Origin: Mesorhizobium loti
GTDB taxonomy: Bacteria; Pseudomonadota; Alphaproteobacteria; Rhizobiales; Rhizobiaceae
DNA: 64,000 nucleotides
Direction of reading: 5' to 3'
NCBI GenBank assembly: GCA_014189435.1
Contig: CP050294.1
Coordinates: 186,001-250,000 of the forward strand
Positions within the stretch are counted from its first letter, which is position 1, and each line of letters begins with the position of its first letter. The notes under the pieces are model-generated. The model saw only the letters and a program-made list of their open reading frames with translations. It was not told the DNA's origin and did no database searches. Positions 58,707 to 64,000 of the stretch are shown here, one piece after another. Both the position numbers and the translations under genes were made by a program.

Positions 58707-59818
58707 GCGTTGGTGCATGGATCTTTTGTCAACGGTTTGGCGATAGGCAGGCAGGATCGAAATCAGCTTGATTTGAGTGCCATGCCGTACAAACACAACG
58801 CAGATCGTCGTCATCACGTCGGAAAGATGAAATTCAGGGTGACGAATTGGCGTGACTACGAAGCAGGTCTGCGCCGGCGTGGTAGCCTGACCTTATGGGT
58901 AACGCCGGAGGCACTGGCGGGATGGCGCGCTCCGCGACGCAAGACCCGCGGCGGCCAAGCCCGGTATTCCGATCTCGCCATTGAGACAGCGCTGACGCTG
59001 GGTTGCGTCTTCGCAATGCGGCTGCGCCAGACCGAGGGATTGCTCCACTCGCTGCTGGATCTCATGGGGCTGAAAGTCCCAGTTCCAGATCATACGACGC
59101 TGAGCCGTCGGGCACAGAAGTGGGAGCCATCAGCCCGACGAAACCCGCCGCAGCCGGACGGCCCGCTGCATGGGCTTGTCGATAGCACGGGATTGAAAGT
59201 CTACGGCGCCGGGCAATGGCTGGAGCAGAAACATGGCGCCAGATCACGTCGCAACTGGCGCAAGCTGCATCTGGCAGTGGATGCCAAAAGTGGCGCGATC
59301 ATTGCCCAAAGGCTGACAGATCAGGACACGGATGATCCTTCCCAGGTGGCACCGCTGCTCGATCAGATCGACGGCGAGATCGACCAGTTCACAGCCGACG
59401 GAGCCTATGACGGCAAGCCAACCTATCGGTCTATCCTGCAGCACAGCGCAACCGCGAACATCGTCATTCCACCGCGTTCCACGGCGGTGGAAAGCGGTGA
59501 TGCCGGACCGCCTGGTCAAAGGGACAAGCACATTGCCGCAATCGCAAGCGACGGTCGGCTGAAATGGCAGGCAGCCTCCGGCTACGGCAAGCGGGCGCTG
59601 AGCGAAACAGCCATCGGACGATACAAGGGGCTGATCGGACGGCGCCTGCGAGCACGCTCTCTTCCGGCTCAACAGACCGAGGTTGCCATCGGGTGCATCG
59701 TTCTCAACCGCATGCTGGCATGGGCACGCCCGGAGTCTATCCGGCGTCAAGTCACGCAGGCATAACCAACTACATTAAAGATCGAAATGCGTTCGATTTC
59801 ATATCCGCGCACCAACGC
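58707..59818 (+). mobile_element. IS5 family element, complete copy
   Basis: The 1112-bp element has ends GCGTTGGTGCATGGATCT at 58707 and ...CGCGCACCAACGC ending at 59818. It is almost identical to 51266-52377. Its right end lies inside the 3' end of the ChrB-type gene. No matching short target duplication was seen (GTA on the left, CCT/CCC on the right). Confidence 0.93.
58782..59765 (+). CDS. IS5 family transposase (intact)
   Basis: ATG 58782, 327 residues, almost the same as the protein at 51341, including GLVDSTGLKVYGAGQW, FTADGAYDGKPT and SETAIGRYKGLIGRR. The visible difference near the N-terminus is TLGCVFAMRLR instead of TLGCVLAMRLR. Intact and probably active. Confidence 0.95.
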   Translation: MPYKHNADRRHHVGKMKFRVTNWRDYEAGLRRRGSLTLWVTPEALAGWRAPRRKTRGGQARYSDLAIETALTLGCVFAMRLRQTEGLLHSLLDLMGLKVPVPDHTTLSRRAQKWEPSARRNPPQPDGPLHGLVDSTGLKVYGAGQWLEQKHGARSRRNWRKLHLAVDAKSGAIIAQRLTDQDTDDPSQVAPLLDQIDGEIDQFTADGAYDGKPTYRSILQHSATANIVIPPRSTAVESGDAGPPGQRDKHIAAIASDGRLKWQAASGYGKRALSETAIGRYKGLIGRRLRARSLPAQQTEVAIGCIVLNRMLAWARPESIRRQVTQA

Positions 59819-60351
59819 CCTTCCTGGGCGGCGAACACGTTGTGGGCGTAGGCGTCCAGAATGCCCTCGCACTTGGTGAGCCAGTCCTGCGCCACCTGGG
59901 CGAGGGGCGCGGCGTAAAAATCGTTCTTGCCGATCTTGGCGAACCAGGTCTTGAACTTCGCCGATTCCTGCTCATTTTCCTCAAGCTCCGCGTAGGTGAA
60001 GTGCTTCACCCGCGTCTCTTCGGCGATCTCTTTTTCAAACGCCTCGCACTTGCTGATCAGCTCCTTGTATTCCTCGTCGCGGTCGGCGTTGAAACGCCGC
60101 ACGATCTTGTCCTCTTCCCTGGGATCAAGCCCGGTCGTGGTCATCAGCACCGCTTCGCCGTCCATTTCCGCGATTTCGTTTTCCAGCATCTTCAGGCGGC
60201 GCAGATGGTCGTCGGATTTCGGCAGCAGGCACACGCCGCCCTGCATGTAGACCGCCCCCATGCCCTTCAGCTTGCGCCACACCGCAATGCGTTTGCGCGC
60301 CGGCTCCGGCGGAACTTTATACGTCAACAAGAGCCATTCGAGTGTTTTCAT
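59819..60351 (-). CDS. chrB: ChrB N-terminal-type protein, C-terminus clipped by IS5
   Basis: ATG 60351. LEWLLLTYKVPPEPARKRIA, VWRKLKGMGAVYMQGGVCLL, RLKMLENEIAEMDGEAVLMT and DYKELISKCEAF-type helices match the N-terminal domain of ChrB, a chromate-responsive regulator of chrA operons. Relatives can be stand-alone proteins of about this length. The native end is replaced after NVFAAQE by 15 IS-encoded residues (frame to 59770). Only a few residues appear to be lost, so function may persist. It is divergent from the membrane/phosphatase operon. Confidence 0.8.
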
Positions 60352-60390
60352 GGAACACCTTACATGTGACCATCGTTACATTAAGAATCA

Positions 60391-60645
60391 ATGGACCGTA
60401 TGATGAGACCGGGACTTCCACAAATTCTCAAGCTACCCTTGCCAGCGTTGGCCCGCGTTGACCAGTCCGGTGGCGACGAGGACGGCATTGGGACCACGCC
60501 CCAACGTATCATTCTTGGAATCGGCGCGATCGTCGCCGCAACCTGTCTCTTTGTCCGCGAGGTTGATCTCGCGGCCTGTCCCGGCGGCAATTGGGTGCTG
60601 GGGGTCGGTATCTTCTTCGTGCTGGCGCGCACGCTTCCCCATTGA
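60391..60645 (+). CDS. Possible small membrane protein
   Basis: The 84-residue frame contains two hydrophobic stretches: RIILGIGAIVAATCLFV and NWVLGVGIFFVLARTLP. It ends 14 bp before the phosphatase start and could be the first gene of the operon. No family was recognised, and the N-terminal 30 residues are unremarkable. Confidence 0.35.
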   Translation: MDRMMRPGLPQILKLPLPALARVDQSGGDEDGIGTTPQRIILGIGAIVAATCLFVREVDLAACPGGNWVLGVGIFFVLARTLPH

Positions 60646-60659
60646 AAGTGCGATCCGCC

Positions 60660-61280
60660 ATGACACCGGCCTTGCGCAAGCCCAAACCCCTCTGGCGTCG
60701 TGCGGCTAAGACCCTGGTTGGCGCCGCCATCGGGGTCGCCGCCGGGATGGCCTTATGGGCGGGCTACCTCCAGCTCACCGGCAACATCCACGAGGTCGAG
60801 CCGGGCGTGCTCTACCGCTCGGCGCAGCTCGCGCCGGAACGGCTCGATTCCGTGATTCGGGGGCGGCACATCCGCACCGTGCTCAACCTGCGCGGCGCAT
60901 TCCCCGGCACGCCCTGGTATGAGGCGGAAGTGGCAAGCGTCCGCGACGCCGGCGCGCAACTCATCAGCCTGCCGATGTCGGCCACCACCCAGCCCGACGC
61001 CGCGCTGCTGGCGTCGCTCGTGCAGACGCTGCGCACGGCGCCCCGTCCGATCCTGATCCATTGCAATTCTGGGTCCGACCGCACCGGGCTGGCCTCGGCC
61101 CTGTTCGAGCTGCTCGAAGAGGGCAAACCGGCGGCCGAAGCTGATAACCACTTGTCATTCCGCTATGGGCATTTCCCGTGGCTCACCAGCCGCACCGGCG
61201 CCATGGATCGCACGTTTCAGCAGGTGGTCGAAAGCAGCAATGCCACCTTGAAAAGCTCTGCCGATGTCCAAGCCCAATAG
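60660..61280 (+). CDS. Dual-specificity/tyrosine phosphatase family protein, membrane-anchored
   Basis: ATG 60660, 206 residues. One N-terminal transmembrane helix (TLVGAAIGVAAGMALWAGYL) anchors a DSP-type phosphatase. It has LYRSAQLAPERLDSVIRGRH, IRTVLNLRGAFPGTPWYEAE and the active-site P-loop ILIHCNSGSDRTGLASALFE, with the Cys-X5-Arg pattern in CNSGSDR. Relatives act on phosphoinositide-like or protein phosphates in or near the periplasm. Its end overlaps the PAP2 gene by 17 bp, so the two are translated together. Confidence 0.88.
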   Translation: MTPALRKPKPLWRRAAKTLVGAAIGVAAGMALWAGYLQLTGNIHEVEPGVLYRSAQLAPERLDSVIRGRHIRTVLNLRGAFPGTPWYEAEVASVRDAGAQLISLPMSATTQPDAALLASLVQTLRTAPRPILIHCNSGSDRTGLASALFELLEEGKPAAEADNHLSFRYGHFPWLTSRTGAMDRTFQQVVESSNATLKSSADVQAQ

Positions 61281-62040
61281 TCTTTCCCCTCGTTTGCGTT
61301 TGATACTGGCGCATCCGAGTGCCAGTGAGATCTGGCCCATAGCCGCCCTATTCCTGGCCGGGTGCCTGATCTTAGGCTTCGGCCTGCTCGCCGAAGAGGT
61401 TCTGGAAGGCGATACGTCCAAATTCGACATGACGGTGCTGATGGCCCTGCGCAGCGGCGGTAATCCCGCCGACCCCATCGGCCCGGCCTGGCTGGAAGAG
61501 GCAGGTCGCGATGTGACGGCACTCGGCAGCTTTACCTTCCTCGGCTTTGTGTTCGCGGCAACGGTCGGCTATCTGTTGCTGATCCGCAAGCGCGCCCTGG
61601 CGCTGCTCATGTCTGTAGCGGTGCTTGGCGGTGTTGCCATCAGCACATTTCTCAAGATGGGCTTCGACCGGCCCCGACCGGACATTCCGCATGCCGCCCG
61701 CGTCTTCACCGCAAGTTTTCCGAGCGGCCATGCCACGCTATCGACGATTGTGTTTTTGACGCTGGGCGCCCTTCTGACGGGCGTCAACGCCGATCGGCGT
61801 GTCAAGTTCTACTTCGTCGCGCTGGCTGTGTTTCTGACCGTCATGGTCGGGCTGAGCCGCGTCTATCTGGGCGTGCATTACCCAACCGACGTGTTCGCCG
61901 GCTGGTCCGTCGGAGCGGCCTGGGCAATCCTGTGCTGGTCAGGCGCACATTGGCTCCAGCAGCGCGGCGCTCTGGAGCCGGCCGGGGCATCCTCCATTCA
62001 TTCAACGAACGACCAAAACAACAAAGAGGTTAAGTCATGA
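61264..62040 (+). CDS. PAP2-family membrane phosphatase
   Basis: The 258-residue protein has about six hydrophobic segments and the three PAP2 motifs: KMGFDRPRP, SFPSGHATLS and SRVYLGVHYPTD, all catalytic residues present. Such enzymes dephosphorylate undecaprenyl pyrophosphate, phosphatidic acid or similar lipids. It overlaps its neighbours on both sides (17 bp upstream, ATGA-type overlap downstream). Confidence 0.93.
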   Translation: MSKPNSLSPRLRLILAHPSASEIWPIAALFLAGCLILGFGLLAEEVLEGDTSKFDMTVLMALRSGGNPADPIGPAWLEEAGRDVTALGSFTFLGFVFAATVGYLLLIRKRALALLMSVAVLGGVAISTFLKMGFDRPRPDIPHAARVFTASFPSGHATLSTIVFLTLGALLTGVNADRRVKFYFVALAVFLTVMVGLSRVYLGVHYPTDVFAGWSVGAAWAILCWSGAHWLQQRGALEPAGASSIHSTNDQNNKEVKS

Positions 62041-62786
62041 TTTCGTGGGCAACGGCGGCGCCGGCCGTGACAGCGGCGTTCCTGGCCTCATTGGTGGAGG
62101 CGGTGGAAGCGCTGACCATTGTGCTGGCGGTCGGCACCGTGCGCGGCTGGCGGCCGGCCCTGACCGGCACCGGGGCCGGTCTGGCCTTGCTGGCACTGCT
62201 GGTGCTGGCTCTCGGGCCGCTGCTTGACCGGGTGCCACTGCACGCGCTGCAACTGGTCATCGGCATATTGCTGCTGCTGTTCGGCCTGCGGTGGTTGCGC
62301 AAGGCGATCCTGCGCTCGGCCGGCATCATCGCGCTGCATGACGAAACCAAGGCGTTCGCCAAGGAAGAGGCCAGCCTGCGGGCGGCCGAAGGCCAGCACG
62401 CAACGCAACTCGACTGGATAGCAGGTATCACCGCGTTCAAGGCGGTGGTGCTGGAAGGGCTGGAAGTCGTGTTCATCGTCATCGCGGTGGGCGCGGGCAG
62501 GGGGCTGCTGGTTCCCGCTTCCATGGGCGCGCTGGCCGCCTGCCTGGTCGTGCTGTTGCTCGGCATCATCATCCACCGACCACTGGCCCGCGTCCCCGAA
62601 AACCTGCTCAAGTTCGGCGTCGGCATCATGCTCTCGGCCTTCGGCGTGTTCTGGACCGGGGAGGGGCTCGGCGTTGACTGGCCAGGGCAGGATCTCGCCA
62701 TCGTGGCGTTTGTCGCGGTGTTCCTGCTGGTCGGCCTGGTGACGGTCAGCTTGTCCGTGCGTAAGGCTGTGGAGGTCACGCCATGA
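62037..62786 (+). CDS. COG4280-like polytopic membrane protein
   Basis: The 249 residues are almost all hydrophobic, in about six helices arranged as two related halves. SLVEAVEALTIVLAVG in the first half mirrors VVLEGLEVVFIVIAVG in the second, each with an E-x2-E motif in the membrane. This internal repeat is the layout of small cation-transporter families such as UPF0016/GDT1 and COG4280. Substrate unknown; a divalent cation such as Mn2+ is a guess. ATGA overlaps with both neighbours. Confidence 0.75.
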   Translation: MISWATAAPAVTAAFLASLVEAVEALTIVLAVGTVRGWRPALTGTGAGLALLALLVLALGPLLDRVPLHALQLVIGILLLLFGLRWLRKAILRSAGIIALHDETKAFAKEEASLRAAEGQHATQLDWIAGITAFKAVVLEGLEVVFIVIAVGAGRGLLVPASMGALAACLVVLLLGIIIHRPLARVPENLLKFGVGIMLSAFGVFWTGEGLGVDWPGQDLAIVAFVAVFLLVGLVTVSLSVRKAVEVTP

Positions 62787-62982
62787 ACGTCGTTTCACTC
62801 ATTCTGCGCGAGCTGTTCGGTCTGTTCGTCGACGACGAATTCCTGGCCCTGGCAGTGCTGGCGGTGGTCGCCATCTGCGGGCTGCTCGTCTGGCTCGCCG
62901 TGCCGCAGTTGCTGGCGGCCTGCTGCTGGTCGGATGTGTTGCCGTGGTCATGTCCAGCGCGCTGAAAGCCAGCCGGAAATGA
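62783..62982 (+). CDS. Small membrane protein, frameshifted near its end
   Basis: ATG 62783 overlaps the previous stop (ATGA). MNVVSLILRELFGLFVDDEF, LALAVLAVVAICGLLVWLAV is one amphipathic start and one helix. Near 62910 the phase should change: the other frame reads GGLLLVGCVAVVMSSALKAS and stops at 62980-62982 in an ATGA overlap with the next gene, as at the other junctions of the operon. The uncorrected frame ends at 62965. A missing or extra base is likely. Confidence 0.6.
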
Positions 62983-63581
62983 CCTCGCCGTCCACGACCA
63001 CGGACGCGGCCCTGCGCCGCATCGTCCTCATCGTCGCGCTGCTCAACCTCGGCTATTTCGGCATCGAGTTTGTGGTGGCGCTGGCGATCGGCTCGGTGTC
63101 GCTGTTCGCCGACAGCGTCGACTTCCTCGAAGATGCCTCGGTGAACCTGTTGATCGTGCTGGCGCTGGGCTGGTCGCTGCGCGCGCGGGCGCGCCTCGGC
63201 ATGGCGCTGGCACTCATCCTACTGGTGCCGGGCCTGGCGACCCTCTGGACCGCCTGGGAAAAGTTCAACGTCCCGGTGCCGCCGCAACCGCTGGCATTGG
63301 GCCTGGCCGGCCTCGGCGCCCTCGCGGTCAACCTGTCCTGCGCCTACATGATCGCCGCCTACCGCCACCACAGAGGCAGCCTGACCAAGGCAGCCTTCCT
63401 GTCGGCGCGCAATGACGCGTTCGCCAACGTCGCCATCATCGCGGCCGGGCTGGTCACGGCGTTCCTGTGGCGGACGGCCTGGCCGGATTTGCTGGTGGGA
63501 TTGGGGATTGCCGCGATGAACGCGGACGCGGCGCGGGAGGTCTGGACGGCGGCGCGGGAAGAGCACCAGGCCAGTGCATAA
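62979..63581 (+). CDS. Cation-efflux (CDF)-type membrane protein
   Basis: ATG 62979, 200 residues. The transmembrane part of a cation diffusion facilitator has the metal-site region SVSLFADSVDFLEDASVNLL and a second paired motif in SARNDAFANVAIIAAGLV, both rich in Asp/Asn as expected for CDF helices 2 and 5. The cytoplasmic dimerisation domain is absent, as in short CzcD-like relatives. Probably exports a divalent metal; the operon context also fits metal or metalloid resistance. Confidence 0.8.
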   Translation: MTSPSTTTDAALRRIVLIVALLNLGYFGIEFVVALAIGSVSLFADSVDFLEDASVNLLIVLALGWSLRARARLGMALALILLVPGLATLWTAWEKFNVPVPPQPLALGLAGLGALAVNLSCAYMIAAYRHHRGSLTKAAFLSARNDAFANVAIIAAGLVTAFLWRTAWPDLLVGLGIAAMNADAAREVWTAAREEHQASA

Positions 63582-63589
63582 AGCACGCC

Positions 63590-64000
63590 ATGGTGATGTC
63601 GCAGACGCATATCCTGACCTGGCTCATCGCGGCGGTCGCCACCGCCGGCGTCATCCTGCGGCCGTTCCACTGGCCGGAATTCATCTGGGCGGTCGCCGGC
63701 GCCGTGCTGCTCGTCGCCATCGGCCTGCTCGCCCCGGCCGACGCGCTGGCCGGAATCGGCAAGGGCACCGATGTCTACCTGTTCCTCATCGGCATGATGC
63801 TGCTCGCCGAGGTCGCGCGCCAGGAGCACCTGTTTGACTGGCTAGCCGCCGTCGCCACGCGCCGGGCGAAGGGCTCCGCCACCAAACTGTTCCTGCTGGT
63901 CTACGCGGTCGGCACGGTGGTCACGGTGTTCCTCTCCAACGACGCCACCGCCGTGGTGCTGACCCCCGCCGTCGCCGCCGCCGTCAAGACCGCCAAGCCG
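63590..64000 (+). CDS. ArsB/SLC13-type permease, cut by the window end
   Basis: ATG 63590 (a second ATG at 63596 is also possible). The 137 visible residues form about four helices: THILTWLIAAVATAGVILRP, AVAGAVLLVAIGLLAP, GTDVYLFLIGMMLLAEVARQ, and FLSNDATAVVLTPAVAAAVK. The last is the SNDATA/LTP motif of the ion transporter superfamily that includes ArsB arsenite carriers. The family is clear; the substrate (arsenite, citrate or other anions) is not decidable from the fragment. Confidence 0.82.
   Translation, partial: MVMSQTHILTWLIAAVATAGVILRPFHWPEFIWAVAGAVLLVAIGLLAPADALAGIGKGTDVYLFLIGMMLLAEVARQEHLFDWLAAVATRRAKGSATKLFLLVYAVGTVVTVFLSNDATAVVLTPAVAAAVKTAKP

Overview
The window is GC-rich and its gene content points to an alphaproteobacterium of the Rhizobiales (inference). 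The clues are a CpxR/CpxA-like two-component pair, a RhiA-like protein, a plasmid pRiA4b ORF-3-like remnant, a HopX/XopE-like type III effector candidate and many rhizobial-type insertion sequences. It reads as a decaying plasmid or genomic/symbiosis-island segment: relaxase, ParDE and partition-protein remains are scattered among at least 20 IS elements or fragments, two group II introns and one large-serine-recombinase element.

Layout. 1-4560: IS5 and IS6 debris, a broken tyrosine recombinase, then a Cpx-type envelope-stress module (kinase, regulator, Spy/CpxP-like protein). 4568-9220: a group II intron whose reverse transcriptase is split by a recombinase element at 5570-8308. 9225-13977: IS5, IS110 and IS6 elements and three poorly known genes. 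13978-16664: a PAS-GAF-GGDEF-EAL c-di-GMP protein. 17070-26885: a pile-up of IS66 (two in tandem plus a solo end), IS1634, IS1595, ISAs1 and IS903-like elements around a relaxase fragment. 27017-28081: the type III effector candidate. 28331-30607: a miniature IS5, a truncated IS5 and an IS6. 31468-39625: a possible anti-phage or conflict island with a trypsin-like protease fused to a NUC-type nuclease, a small HTH protein, a 1662-residue DUF1998-type helicase and the stump of an AbiEii toxin.

41489-58616: remains of a cluster of small exported or surface-type proteins: a QxW lectin-like protein, two small secreted proteins, an FAD-linked oxidase, a RhiA-like protein and a phage-tail-collar protein. 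IS6, IS630, IS5, IS701 and IS1380 elements and a second group II intron have cut it up. Two of these genes can be rebuilt exactly across their insertions because the target duplications survive. A ParDE toxin-antitoxin pair and a partition-protein stump lie inside it.

58707-64000: a complete IS5 has cut the end of a ChrB-type gene. Divergent from that gene is a tightly overlapping operon: DSP phosphatase, PAP2 phosphatase, COG4280-like membrane protein, small membrane protein, cation-efflux-type protein and an ArsB/SLC13-type permease that runs off the window.

Many genes carry single-base frameshifts or in-frame stops. These could be genuine decay or assembly errors, and each is flagged. Nothing here was checked by database search; family names come from recognised motifs.
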